DNA of 62,055 nucleotides from Clostridiaceae bacterium (GCA_012840395.1 DULL01000063.1:1-62055); one strand, 5' to 3'; counted from the stretch's first letter, positions 10,000 to 18,307 are shown. The notes: generated by a model from the sequence alone, not told the origin. A program made the numbers and translations.

Positions 10000-11409
10000 A
10001 TGGGTGGAATAGCGGCTGCTTATGTTTTTCCTCATCCTCCTCTGGCAGTACCCGGAGTAGGAAAGGGAAGTGAGAAAGGTGCTCAAAAAACAATAGATGC
10101 AATGGTAAGAGCTGCTGAATCTATTAGAAAAGACAACCCGGATACAATTATTGTCACTACACCTCATGGGCCTGTATTCCAGGACTTCATATATATAAAC
10201 ACTTCAAAAAGATTAGCTGGTGATTTGAGCAGGTTCGGAGACAGGAATACAAGGTTGGAATTTGAAAACAACCTGGATCTGGTACAGAGAATTATAAACC
10301 GCGCTCAGAAAGAAGGCTTACCTGCAGGGGGTCTGGATGACAGCATTGCCAGGAAATTTCATATTTCTGGAGAATTAGACCACGGAGTATTAGTTCCTTT
10401 GTATTTTGTAAGCAATGTACTAAAAAATGTGAAGCTGGTGCAAATATCTATTGCAGGCCTTCCTTTTGAAGAACTCTATAAATTCGGAATATGTATAGGA
10501 AAAGCTGCGGAGGAAACAGAGGGGAAAACAGTATTTATTGCCAGTGGTGATCTTTCTCACCGCCTGTCAAAGGATTCTCCTTATGAATACAGCCCTAAGG
10601 GAAGGGAATTTGATAATCTGGTTGTAGAAGCTTTTAAAAATCTGGATGTGGAAAAACTATTAACTTTAAAAGAAAGTTTTTGTGAAGAAGCAGGAGAATG
10701 TGGCTTAAGGTCTTTTCTTATGATGTTTGGAGCCCTGGATGGATACGAATTAAAATCTGAAGTTTATTCTTATGAAGGACCATTTGGAGTAGGATATTCA
10801 GTGGCAAGCTTCAATGTATTGGGGAAAAATGATTCGGATAGTGTTTTAAAAAGAGTGAGAGAGAAGTATTTCCATGAAATTGAGAAAATCCGGGAAGCGG
10901 AGGATTTCCGGGTACGACTGGCAAGATTAGCTCTTGAAGAATATGTGAGGAACAAAAAGGTTATAAAAATACCTGATTGGATTCCAGATGAATTGTTAAA
11001 TGAAAAAGCAGGTGTGTTTGTATCTATAAAGAAGCAGGGACAGTTAAGAGGATGCATAGGCACAATTGCTCCTACGAGAAAAAATATAGCTGAAGAAATT
11101 ATTTACAACGCCATAAGTTCCGGAACCCGTGACGGGAGATTTTATCCGGTTGAAGAGGAAGAACTGGACAAACTGATATACTCGGTTGACATTTTAAAGG
11201 AACCGGAACCAATCAGATCCATAGATGAACTGGATGTTAAAAAATATGGAGTTATTGTGAGATCCGGCTATAGGACGGGACTCCTGTTGCCGAATTTAGA
11301 AGGCATAAACACTCCTGAGGAGCAGGTTGAAATAGCTCTTAAAAAAGCGGGTATAAAGCCTCACGAAAAATTTGATATGGAGAGGTTTGAAGTTGTAAGA
11401 TATAAATAA
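10000..11409 (+). CDS. AmmeMemoRadiSam protein: MEMO-like plus AMMECR1 fusion
   Basis: 469 residues from ATG 10000 after AAGGAGG. Residues 1 to about 270 form a MEMO1-like domain of the class III extradiol dioxygenase (LigB) fold, with VFPHPPLAVPGVG near the start, TTPHGP near 50 and SGDLSHRLS near 185. Residues about 285-465 are an AMMECR1 domain with the family motif LRGCIGTI (Cys 352) and SSGTRDGRFYPV. The two domains are separate proteins in many genomes and fused in others. The next gene is the matching radical SAM enzyme. The system is conserved across archaea and bacteria, but I know of no settled reaction for it. Confidence 0.93.
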   Translation: MGGIAAAYVFPHPPLAVPGVGKGSEKGAQKTIDAMVRAAESIRKDNPDTIIVTTPHGPVFQDFIYINTSKRLAGDLSRFGDRNTRLEFENNLDLVQRIINRAQKEGLPAGGLDDSIARKFHISGELDHGVLVPLYFVSNVLKNVKLVQISIAGLPFEELYKFGICIGKAAEETEGKTVFIASGDLSHRLSKDSPYEYSPKGREFDNLVVEAFKNLDVEKLLTLKESFCEEAGECGLRSFLMMFGALDGYELKSEVYSYEGPFGVGYSVASFNVLGKNDSDSVLKRVREKYFHEIEKIREAEDFRVRLARLALEEYVRNKKVIKIPDWIPDELLNEKAGVFVSIKKQGQLRGCIGTIAPTRKNIAEEIIYNAISSGTRDGRFYPVEEEELDKLIYSVDILKEPEPIRSIDELDVKKYGVIVRSGYRTGLLLPNLEGINTPEEQVEIALKKAGIKPHEKFDMERFEVVRYK

Positions 11410-11443
11410 AGATGTAATTAATAATATAAATAATATAGTAATA

Positions 11444-11479
11444 ATGTAAGTAACGATGTAAGTATAGATGTAAATAAAA
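11444..11479. repeat. Three 12-bp degenerate tandem repeats
   Basis: Units beginning atgtaa at 11444, 11456 and 11468 (atgtaagtaacg, atgtaagtatag, atgtaaataaaa), with a further atgtaa at 11412. They fill the space just before the radical SAM start, where an ordinary Shine-Dalgarno site would be expected and is not seen. Confidence 0.6.
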
Positions 11480-11489
11480 TATGTGATTA

Positions 11490-12392
11490 ATGAATGAAAA
11501 TTTTTATCTGGGAGCTGATACTATCAATACAGGATATAAGGAAGCCAGATATTTTGAAAAAGCTGGCGAAAGCAGTGTGCGCTGTTTTCTTTGTCCTCAT
11601 AATTGCTTAATTAAACCTGGAGCTGTTGGTATTTGTCAAGTTCGAAAGAATATTGACGGTATACTTTACTCATTGAATTACGGCAAGATTGCTTCAATAG
11701 CGCTGGATCCTATTGAAAAAAAGCCTCTGAAAATGTACAGGCAAGGATCCATGATATTATCGGCAGGAACCTTCGGCTGTAATCTGAAGTGTTCATTTTG
11801 TCAGAATTGGAGTATATCCCAGGTAGAACCCGACACTGTTTTTGTTCCACCAGAGGTTTTAGTAGAAAAAGCAGAAGAAAGTACAAAATATGGCAATATT
11901 GGAATAGCATATACTTATAATGAGCCTTCCATATGGTTTGAATATGTTCTTGAAACATCAAAACTGGCCAAAGAAAACGGACTTGACAATGTTCTTGTAA
12001 CAAACGGATTTATAGAAAAAGAGCCATTAAAGGAACTGATTCCTTATATTGATGCTTTGAATATTGATGTTAAGTCCTTTTCCGAGGATTTTTACAAGAA
12101 AATTTGTAAGGGCAGGCTTTTAAATGTAAAGGAAATTGTGGAACTGGCAGCAGAAAATTGCCACGTGGAAATCACTACTCTTGTTATACCAGATTTAAAT
12201 GATTCTCTTGAAGAGATTGCTGAGCTTTCTAAATGGATTTCCTCAATTTCAAATAAAATACCGCTCCATTTAACGAGATTTTTTCCGAATTATAATATGA
12301 GGGATATAAATCCTACTCCAAGAGAAACCATACTAAAAGCAAAATCAATAGCTTCAGAATATCTTTTATATGTATTTGCAGGCAATATGTAG
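11490..12392 (+). CDS. AmmeMemoRadiSam system radical SAM enzyme
   Basis: 300 residues from ATG 11490. The 4Fe-4S/S-adenosylmethionine motif is CNLKCSFC (Cys 97, 101, 104). A conserved N-terminal cysteine block, CFLCPHNC to GICQVR (residues 32-52), is typical of this PflA-like subfamily. The protein should cleave SAM reductively and act on an unknown substrate together with the MEMO-AMMECR1 product encoded 80 bases upstream. No clear ribosome binding site precedes the ATG; the intervening DNA is a run of 12-bp repeats, so translation may be weak or coupled. Confidence 0.94.
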   Translation: MNENFYLGADTINTGYKEARYFEKAGESSVRCFLCPHNCLIKPGAVGICQVRKNIDGILYSLNYGKIASIALDPIEKKPLKMYRQGSMILSAGTFGCNLKCSFCQNWSISQVEPDTVFVPPEVLVEKAEESTKYGNIGIAYTYNEPSIWFEYVLETSKLAKENGLDNVLVTNGFIEKEPLKELIPYIDALNIDVKSFSEDFYKKICKGRLLNVKEIVELAAENCHVEITTLVIPDLNDSLEEIAELSKWISSISNKIPLHLTRFFPNYNMRDINPTPRETILKAKSIASEYLLYVFAGNM

Positions 12393-12394
12393 AG

Positions 12395-12898
12395 CTAATA
12401 GAACCACTTTGTTGGTAATAGAAATGTCCAGGGCATGGTAATAATGGCTAAAGTAATTGCCACCTTAAATCTTAATTTCCTGTCATCCATTTCTCTAAGG
12501 GTAATTTTATAATTAAAGATAAATATAAAGATTGCTGCAATGAGCATTGATAATACTATGATTACTATTGCCCAGGGATAACTATAGGGATCAAAGTTTA
12601 TTCCATTTGCCATTTCATAGGGAAGGCCGAAGTAGTCTCCAAACATACCAAACAGAAACAATATGGTAGCACCAATTATATCTGATATAAATCCAAATAT
12701 CCAAACTTGAAATACACTTTTAGTGTAGAATGTTTTTAAATTGTTTCCGGTACCAGCAAGTTTATAAATAAAAAAGCAAGCCACAATAACCAGAGAATCA
12801 ATAATGAAGTTACCTGCAAGGGTTATGAAAACAACCGGTGGAAAGAACATAATAAACCATAATGGGAAAATCACGTTGTATAGCTTTAATTGTTTCAT
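12395..12898 (-). CDS. Small integral membrane protein
   Basis: 167 residues, ATG 12898 with GGAG ten bases upstream. Five hydrophobic segments are visible (about residues 9-28, 30-47, 66-87, 105-130, 145-163), with a short basic loop REMDDRKLRF before the last. I recognise no family. It converges on the radical SAM gene with only two bases between stops and lies downstream of the SanA-like gene on the same strand. Confidence 0.7.
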   Translation of the reverse strand: MKQLKLYNVIFPLWFIMFFPPVVFITLAGNFIIDSLVIVACFFIYKLAGTGNNLKTFYTKSVFQVWIFGFISDIIGATILFLFGMFGDYFGLPYEMANGINFDPYSYPWAIVIIVLSMLIAAIFIFIFNYKITLREMDDRKLRFKVAITLAIITMPWTFLLPTKWFY

Positions 12899-12997
12899 GA
12901 TATTTTTCTCCTTTTAATTATTTTTACCTTTAATAATTCAACAAAAATAATTCCACTTTAAAAACGCCACTATAATAATGCTACTGTAATAATGCCA

Positions 12998-13705
12998 CTA
13001 ATCGTTTGTAAGATCACCGTTCCCGCTTACAGGTATTGTTTCACCAAGAAAGGTAGGTTCTGGTTTTATAATCACATAAAAGAAATCCTTTACTCTCGCA
13101 AGTAATTCTCTTAACTCTCTTATTTCCTGCCCGATATATTGCCGTGGATCAGAGGCTACGCCGTAGGCATCAAGGCCTAGTTTTTCGGCAGTATACAGAG
13201 CCCGGTATAAATGATATTTCTGTGTTACTATAATTATCTTATTCGCCAGAAAAATATCTCTTGCACGATAAATGCTTTCATAGGTGGAAAAACCAGCGTG
13301 ATCCATAAAAATGTGTTGTGAAGGTATTCCTCTTTCAATAGCAAATTTTTTCATAACATTGACTTCATCATATTCCTTGCGGCCATGGTCACCACTCATC
13401 AGCAACCTATCAGAAGCTCCTCTTTTATATAATTCAATACCTTGAAGCAGCCTGTCCTCAAGCATATGACTAGGTCTTCCTCCATCCCAAACGCCTGCTC
13501 CAAGAACAAGAATGCAATCAGCATCAATAGAAGCCGCTTCATCTACAGTAATGATTCTATGTTCAACTGATGATTTAATATATTTATTTATAATTACTAT
13601 TGATGCAAACACTGACATGCAAAATAGTACTAGAATATATATGGCAATAATTATTCTTCTTTTATGTCTTACCATTTTATTATTTAAAGCAGCTCCTTTG
13701 TCCAT
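12998..13705 (-). CDS. SanA/YdcF-like DUF218 membrane protein
   Basis: 235 residues. One N-terminal transmembrane helix (about residues 17-39) is followed by a DUF218 domain with the family blocks DCILVLGAGVWDGG, LLMSGDHGRKEYDE, DHAGFSTYES and IIVTQKYHLYRAL. SanA-type members affect envelope permeability and vancomycin exclusion in enteric bacteria; YdcF-type members bind SAM. The C-terminal tail TFLGETIPVSGNGD fits SanA-like proteins better. The biochemical role is unknown. The ATG at 13705 lacks a strong ribosome binding site, so the start is moderately sure. Confidence 0.85.
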   Translation of the reverse strand: MDKGAALNNKMVRHKRRIIIAIYILVLFCMSVFASIVIINKYIKSSVEHRIITVDEAASIDADCILVLGAGVWDGGRPSHMLEDRLLQGIELYKRGASDRLLMSGDHGRKEYDEVNVMKKFAIERGIPSQHIFMDHAGFSTYESIYRARDIFLANKIIIVTQKYHLYRALYTAEKLGLDAYGVASDPRQYIGQEIRELRELLARVKDFFYVIIKPEPTFLGETIPVSGNGDLTND

Positions 13706-13865
13706 AATGCCAATATAATATTAATATTCTGTTGCTTTAATATTATATTTAGTATGCAGGCAAGTCAAGCGCAACCTGAGCATCAGCCTATGCAAACTCG
13801 CTTCGCTTGCTGGTTCAGAGGGCACCTTGCAATCCCCCACTGAACAAGGTTGTTATTATAGTTCG

Positions 13866-13908
13866 CATCAATTCAGCTCCGCTTATATAAGCGATAGCTG
13901 AACTGATG
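13866..13908. repeat. Long imperfect stem-loop
   Basis: The arms catca-a-ttcagct-cgctta and taagcg-agctgaa-c-tgatg pair across a two-base loop. It sits between two leftward genes in a roughly 300-base gap that otherwise holds only the hydrolase terminator and a stretch (13790-13850) of higher GC that I do not recognise. Confidence 0.5.
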
Positions 13909-13913
13909 TTTGG

Positions 13914-13952
13914 TTAAAACAAGGGGAAGGTTTCTTTAAAGATACCTTCCCC
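13914..13952 (-). terminator. Rho-independent terminator of LysM hydrolase gene
   Basis: Read on the minus strand, a nine-pair stem (ggggaaggt with accttcccc, 13923-13931 and 13944-13952) is followed by ttgtttt. It lies about 60 bases after the hydrolase stop. Confidence 0.8.
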
Positions 13953-13982
13953 AAAAAGTTATTAACAGGTGTAATACATTTT

Positions 13983-14028
13983 AATAAGTCTAACCTTTAA
14001 TAAGTCTAACCTTTAATAAGTGTAAACC
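13983..14028. repeat. 16-bp tandem repeat across a stop codon
   Basis: Two exact copies of aataagtctaaccttt (13983-13998 and 13999-14014) and a third partial copy (14015-14028). The repeats run from the intergenic region through the stop codon and last codons of the LysM hydrolase gene. Confidence 0.85.
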
Positions 14029-14810
14029 ATTTTGCCTGATCTTAATGCTATAGGTCTTGACCAAAGCCATTTGTTTGTTGCACTGTCATCAAAGTAATAT
14101 ATTGCACCTTTAGTAGGGTCATGACCGTTTAAAGCTTCAAGCGCTGCTTTTCTTGCTGTATCTGTTGCGGGTTTGTTTATCCAGCCGTTTTCAACAGGTG
14201 TAAACTGATAGAATTTACTATCCTTCTGATAAATGACACTGGTAATGGTGTTTGGGAAACGCGGATCCTTCACTCTGTTTACTACAACCGCGCCAACTGC
14301 TACCTGAGCCAGGTAAGGTTCACTGACTGCTTCTGCAGTTATTAACCTTGCAAGTAAATCCAATTCATATGAAGAATAAGGAATAACGGCATTGCCAGTG
14401 TAACCGGTTTGCGTGCTGCTATTTGTGCTTGAGGTATTTCCTCCGTTTACTTCCGGTATAATCAGTTTTTGTCCAACATAAATCATATCATCCCACTTGT
14501 TATTTGCTTTTCTCAGTGACCAGAGAGAGATACCAGCCCTTTTTGCAATAAGGTACAGAGTGTCTCCGCTTTTAACAGTATAATCTGTAGCAGGGACTTT
14601 CAGTTTCTGGCCCGGGTAGATTATATCACTTGTAAGGTTATTGGTATTTTTGATTGTAGCTACACTGGTGTTGAATGTTTGACTTATTAAATAAAGAGAA
14701 TCATTCTTCACCACAGTGTAAGAGCCCGCATACGCTGGGAAAGACAGCGTTAAAAATAATAATATGGCAATAATAAAGGCTGATGCCTTTTTCCTATTAG
14801 TAAGAAACAT
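14013..14810 (-). CDS. LysM-domain cell-wall hydrolase, SleB type
   Basis: 265 residues. A signal peptide (residues 1-28, ending AYA) leads to two LysM peptidoglycan-binding repeats (YTVVKNDSLYLISQTF... at 31-74; YTVKSGDTLYLIAKRAG... at 77-121), a Ser/Thr/Asn linker, and a hydrolase_2 (SleB) domain from about 145. The domain starts LLARLITAEA, with Glu 160 in the position of the family's catalytic glutamate, and continues VGAVVVNRVKDPRFPNT. SleB enzymes are lytic transglycosylases that cut spore cortex or vegetative peptidoglycan. The start is ATG 14810 after GGGGGAA. A cyclic-di-AMP riboswitch lies directly upstream, a known pairing for wall hydrolases in Firmicutes. Confidence 0.94.
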   Translation of the reverse strand: MFLTNRKKASAFIIAILLFLTLSFPAYAGSYTVVKNDSLYLISQTFNTSVATIKNTNNLTSDIIYPGQKLKVPATDYTVKSGDTLYLIAKRAGISLWSLRKANNKWDDMIYVGQKLIIPEVNGGNTSSTNSSTQTGYTGNAVIPYSSYELDLLARLITAEAVSEPYLAQVAVGAVVVNRVKDPRFPNTITSVIYQKDSKFYQFTPVENGWINKPATDTARKAALEALNGHDPTKGAIYYFDDSATNKWLWSRPIALRSGKMVYTY

Positions 14811-14826
14811 TTTGATTCCCCCTTTT

Positions 14827-14928
14827 GCCTCCGAGGTTAGTTGACGGGTTCGGGTTGAGGACCCCTACTCAAAAGAGATTCACCCCATTTATTTCATCCC
14901 CCGTACTCCGTATGTGGAGATTCGGCAT
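14827..14928 (-). promoter_or_regulatory. Cyclic-di-AMP riboswitch (ydaO/yuaA type)
   Basis: On the minus strand the aptamer's conserved blocks appear in order: gccgaatc, then ggag with gggggatga, then ggggtgaatc, then acccgaacccgtc, then aactaacctcggaggc. These are the ydaO-yuaA class blocks that bind cyclic di-AMP and normally switch expression off. The closing strand ends only a few bases from the GGGGGAA ribosome binding site of the hydrolase gene, and no separate terminator hairpin fits in between, so control of translation initiation is more likely than attenuation. Confidence 0.92.
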
Positions 14929-15039
14929 TTTTTGTGTATTTTAACATAGGGGTATGGGTAAACTCCAGGCTAAATATGTGGAAATGCAGGCATATGATGG
15001 AGAAAAGGGGGTTCATTAGGTATATATCCCGTAATATAT

Positions 15040-15735
15040 TTATCCCGCAATAAGATCAGTCTCTTCTGGATACAAATTGTCACAGTATTTTGTTATTAAA
15101 GGCTTAAGCTCAGGGAATTGATAATTGTTCAAAGGTATTTCCTGCAATATCTGTATGCTTTTGTTAAAATCCGATACAAGGTTTACATTGTACTCCATAA
15201 GTATATGCTTTAAATTGGTATTTTCCCAATTTACCCATCTTGCGTATCTGGAACGTTCATCAATGTAAAGTTTTGAAACTTCCGATGAATCGGCTCTGTT
15301 ATATAGTTCTTCACAAACAAAAGTGTTGCATATTATATTTCTGTAACGGGGAGGAATGGTACATCCATAACCGCTTTTTACAAATGGACATACTCTGAAG
15401 AATATTGTAAAGTCCTTTATGTTATCTAATTCCGGCAGATTTCCATTATTCTTATATTCATTATATAAAGACTCGTCAAAGAAACCCTTTGTTTGCAAAC
15501 AATAAGGCTGAGTAGTTGTACCAGGATGTGAGAGGATAGTATCAAGTACTATAAGCCCTTCAGTTGTTTTAACCATTCTTTGTATATCAAGAAGAGAAAA
15601 TTCAGGGAAATAGAAACAACAGCCTCTGTTCTTTATGCTACAAAGGCTTATTCCAAAGGTACTGGTACAATTGGAACAATCGGTGCAAACATAACGAGGA
15701 TTGCCTTCTTCAATTTCGATATATATTTTTCCCAT
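15040..15735 (-). CDS. Cysteine-cluster protein, YkgJ-like
   Basis: 231 residues rich in cysteine. An N-terminal cluster CTDCSNC (residues 17-23), then C, then NRGCCFYFP, and a C-terminal block CPFVKSGYGCTIPPRYRNII followed by CNTFVC, match the spacing of the YkgJ (zinc- or iron-chelating) family. No membrane segment or signal peptide is seen, so it is probably cytosolic and binds metal or an iron-sulphur cluster. It has its own gap on both sides and is upstream of, and co-directional with, the riboswitch-hydrolase unit. The function is unknown. Confidence 0.65.
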   Translation of the reverse strand: MGKIYIEIEEGNPRYVCTDCSNCTSTFGISLCSIKNRGCCFYFPEFSLLDIQRMVKTTEGLIVLDTILSHPGTTTQPYCLQTKGFFDESLYNEYKNNGNLPELDNIKDFTIFFRVCPFVKSGYGCTIPPRYRNIICNTFVCEELYNRADSSEVSKLYIDERSRYARWVNWENTNLKHILMEYNVNLVSDFNKSIQILQEIPLNNYQFPELKPLITKYCDNLYPEETDLIAG

Positions 15736-15864
15736 ATATAAACTCCTTATTTTGAGAAAATTTGAAAGTTTACAAAAAACAATTATATATTCATTTAACT
15801 TTTATACACAAATATGCAGGTTGATGATTATAAGCCATTTAAAGTTAATTTTGTCAATTAAATC

Positions 15865-15884
15865 AAGTGATAATTTTATCACTT
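15865..15884. repeat. Short perfect palindrome, operator-like
   Basis: aagtgataa and ttatcactt form nine-base arms around a two-base centre in the 271-base divergent gap between the cysteine-cluster gene and the Mrr-like gene. It is a candidate operator; nothing else is recognisable in that gap. Confidence 0.4.
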
Positions 15885-16006
15885 AACAGGGGATTATTTT
15901 TTAAAATCTTGCTCATTATTTTTCATACTTCTTTTATTTTCCATGCTTCATACCTGTTTATTTAATATCATTTCTAAGCAGAATAAATAGAGGAGATGAT
16001 TTAATT

Positions 16007-16513
16007 ATGATACTTTTGCTGATAGTGCAGTTTCTGGTCGCAATGCTGCTGTATGACATATTTTTAGTAGTATATTACGTATGTTACAAGACTAAAATAA
16101 ATCGCCTTCTTGAAGAAATAAATTCACTGGAAGATTTGCTATATTTACATACTATGGATTTCCAAAACATAGTGGTGGAAATTCTTCGAAGAAAAGGGAA
16201 TAAGGTAAAATTTACAGACAAGTGTGGAGAATATAATAATGGATATATAATTAATAATATTAAGTATGCAGAAATATGGAAACACGGCCTGAATCATCTG
16301 GTAGAAATAGAGGCTGCTTTAAAGCTATTACATTGTATGGAAACAAATTCAATTTACAGGGGAATATTAATTACACTGGGTGATTATAAGCAGAATACTA
16401 TAAAGTTTTGCTTTAAAAATGCAATTGAATGTATCAATGGAGAACAGCTATTAAAAATGTGCAAGGAAGTTCAAAGAAAGAAGGCAGCTTTGCAAACTAC
16501 AATAATTAATTAA
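16007..16513 (+). CDS. Membrane-anchored Mrr-like protein, probably catalytically dead
   Basis: 168 residues from ATG 16007 after AGAGGAG. An N-terminal transmembrane helix (2-27) and a short coiled-coil (30-45) precede a domain laid out like Mrr-cat restriction-endonuclease folds: MDFQNIVVEILRRKGNKVKF, then the beta hairpin, then AEIWKHG, then a long helix and the RGILITLGDY strand. Active members have D...(E/Q)XK; here the aspartate region reads GEYNNGYII and the second motif reads EIWK, so the catalytic set looks lost. This is inference from pattern only. It stands alone between two gaps. Confidence 0.55.
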   Translation: MILLLIVQFLVAMLLYDIFLVVYYVCYKTKINRLLEEINSLEDLLYLHTMDFQNIVVEILRRKGNKVKFTDKCGEYNNGYIINNIKYAEIWKHGLNHLVEIEAALKLLHCMETNSIYRGILITLGDYKQNTIKFCFKNAIECINGEQLLKMCKEVQRKKAALQTTIIN

Positions 16514-16659
16514 AATGCCAGAGTTTTCAGACAACTAAAACTTTTTGCCCCGAAACGATTTTAAATTTTAAATAGTAAAAAATGTTGAAAAAACAACTTG
16601 ATTATGGCAACTTGATTATGATAGAATATCACAGACAAAAAAATATAGTAAATAATATC

Positions 16660-16751
16660 TTTAAGTTTGGTACCGTGATGCCTACAAGATATTGTACTGA
16701 AATTTAGGTATAAAGTAATGTGTGTATACTTTATGCCTAGTATTAAGGTCG
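16660..16751 (+). promoter_or_regulatory. Structured leader before nucleobase permease
   Basis: A hairpin at 16706-16738 (aggtataaagta with tactttatgcct, one wobble) precedes a terminator-like hairpin and the permease start, the layout of an attenuator. I compared it by eye with the purine riboswitch and PyrR-binding consensus sequences and it matches neither. Confidence 0.45.
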
Positions 16752-16787
16752 AATCTTGTCTGCATTTATCAGACAAGATTTTATTAT
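16752..16787 (+). terminator. Attenuator-type terminator in permease leader
   Basis: A perfect 11-pair stem, aatcttgtctg (16752-16762) with cagacaagatt (16770-16780), a seven-base loop and a T-rich tail (ttatta). It lies just before the AAAGGGG site of the permease, so it would stop leader transcription unless an upstream structure prevents it. Confidence 0.6.
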
Positions 16788-16805
16788 GTGCAAAGGGGTG
16801 TTTTT

Positions 16806-18191
16806 ATGGAAAAAACTCAAAAAGTAATCGGCTATTTACCTGATGAACGACCACCAATATGGCAACTACTATTATATGCAATTCAGCAGGTTATTGTAAT
16901 GTTCCCTGCAACAGTTGCTGTCGCAATTATAACAGGCTTTCATATTTCAACAACAATCTTTGCAAGTGGTTTTGCCACATTATGTTTTATCTTTGTTACA
17001 GGAAGAAAAATACCATTATATTACGGCTCGAGTTTTTCTTATATTGCAGCAATAGGAAGCTTGATGGCTTCAGAATCACTGGCAGCCTATACACTAAATG
17101 AAAAGATATCTTATGCACAATTCGGTATAGTCATGTCAGGTTTTGTATCAATAGCTGCAGGACTAATTATTAACCGTTTTGGAAAAGATTCAATTGAGAA
17201 AGTTCTTCCTGCGTCTATCACCGGCCCTATAGCAATGGTAATTGGACTTACCCTTGCAGGAACAGCTTTAAAAGATGCTTCTTCAATTGCAATTGACACT
17301 TTGGGTACGGTTACTGTTGGAGAATCCCAGGTAGCTTTAGCTCAAAATATGGCTTGGATAATATCCCTTGTTACTTTAATTTCAACTATATTATTTTCAG
17401 TATATTTAAAAGGCGTAATAGGGCAGCTTCCATTAATTTTAGGACCAATTGTTGGATGTATTGTTGCATTTATTATTAAACTTGCAACAGGAATTGATCT
17501 CTTTAGGGTTCTTCCCGATACCGCAAAAAGTGGGATTTTCGCACTTCCGATATTTACTTTACCCAGGCCATCCTGGGCAGCAGTTGCGGCCATCATGCCG
17601 ATAGCAATTGCAACTATTCCAGAATCAACAGCTCATGTATACCAACTTGATATATATGTTAATGACTTTGCAAAGAAAAAAGGCTCAAGCAAAGTTTATA
17701 ATATTGCGGACAAGCTGGGGCTTAACCTAATTGGTGATGGTATCGGAGACATAGTTTCAGGCTTTATTGGAGGACCTGCAGGTACAAACTATGGAGAAAA
17801 TATCAGTGCTATGGCAATTACAAAAGTTTTCTCCATATCGGTTCTCATCGCAGCTTCAATTATTGCTATGATAATATCCTGCTTTACTCCCTTGGTAAAT
17901 GCAATCTATGCAATACCGACAGCAGTTATAGGCGGCCTGGAAATATATTTGTTCGGTGCTATAGCAGCACAAGGTGTTGCAATTATGGTTGAGAAGAAAG
18001 TAGATTTGTTCAGTTCAAAAGTTATTGCGACTATTGCAACCATTATGATTATCGGTCTCGGCGGTCAGTATGCATTCGGAGGCAATATTCCTTTCTTCGG
18101 AATAGAAGTACCTTGTATTGCCGGAGCTGCAATATTTGGAATTATTCTCAACCTAATTTTGAGCATTGGAAATAAGAAGACAGCTAAATAG
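16806..18191 (+). CDS. Uracil/xanthine permease, NCS2 family
   Basis: 461 residues from ATG 16806 after AAAGGGG; the frame opens earlier (16722), but those codons fall in the leader hairpins. About 12-14 transmembrane segments. The NCS2 signature block runs from IPESTAHVYQLD to GFIGGPAGTNYGENISAMA, close to the UraA form GGPxxTxYGEN, so uracil is the likeliest substrate, taken up with protons. Xanthine cannot be excluded. The gene is alone, with an attenuator-like leader before it and its own terminator (18233-18275) after it. Confidence 0.92.
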   Translation: MEKTQKVIGYLPDERPPIWQLLLYAIQQVIVMFPATVAVAIITGFHISTTIFASGFATLCFIFVTGRKIPLYYGSSFSYIAAIGSLMASESLAAYTLNEKISYAQFGIVMSGFVSIAAGLIINRFGKDSIEKVLPASITGPIAMVIGLTLAGTALKDASSIAIDTLGTVTVGESQVALAQNMAWIISLVTLISTILFSVYLKGVIGQLPLILGPIVGCIVAFIIKLATGIDLFRVLPDTAKSGIFALPIFTLPRPSWAAVAAIMPIAIATIPESTAHVYQLDIYVNDFAKKKGSSKVYNIADKLGLNLIGDGIGDIVSGFIGGPAGTNYGENISAMAITKVFSISVLIAASIIAMIISCFTPLVNAIYAIPTAVIGGLEIYLFGAIAAQGVAIMVEKKVDLFSSKVIATIATIMIIGLGGQYAFGGNIPFFGIEVPCIAGAAIFGIILNLILSIGNKKTAK

Positions 18192-18232
18192 TATTAAGGT
18201 ATTAATATAGCAAATTAATAATAAAATATAAA

Positions 18233-18280
18233 GATATAGAAAGTTTGCAGATCACGGCTGCAAGCTTTCTATATCTTCAT
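18233..18280 (+). terminator. Terminator after nucleobase permease
   Basis: An 18-base stem (18233-18250 with 18258-18275, one G-T wobble) around atcacgg, followed by ttcatt. The T tract is weak but the stem is very strong. Confidence 0.7.
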
Positions 18281-18307
18281 TGATGATAATATACTGCTGC
18301 TTTACCA

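Noticed and set aside
16660-16805. Purine riboswitch before the permease
   Set aside because: The conserved loop sequences of the aptamer are absent; only generic hairpins and a terminator are seen.
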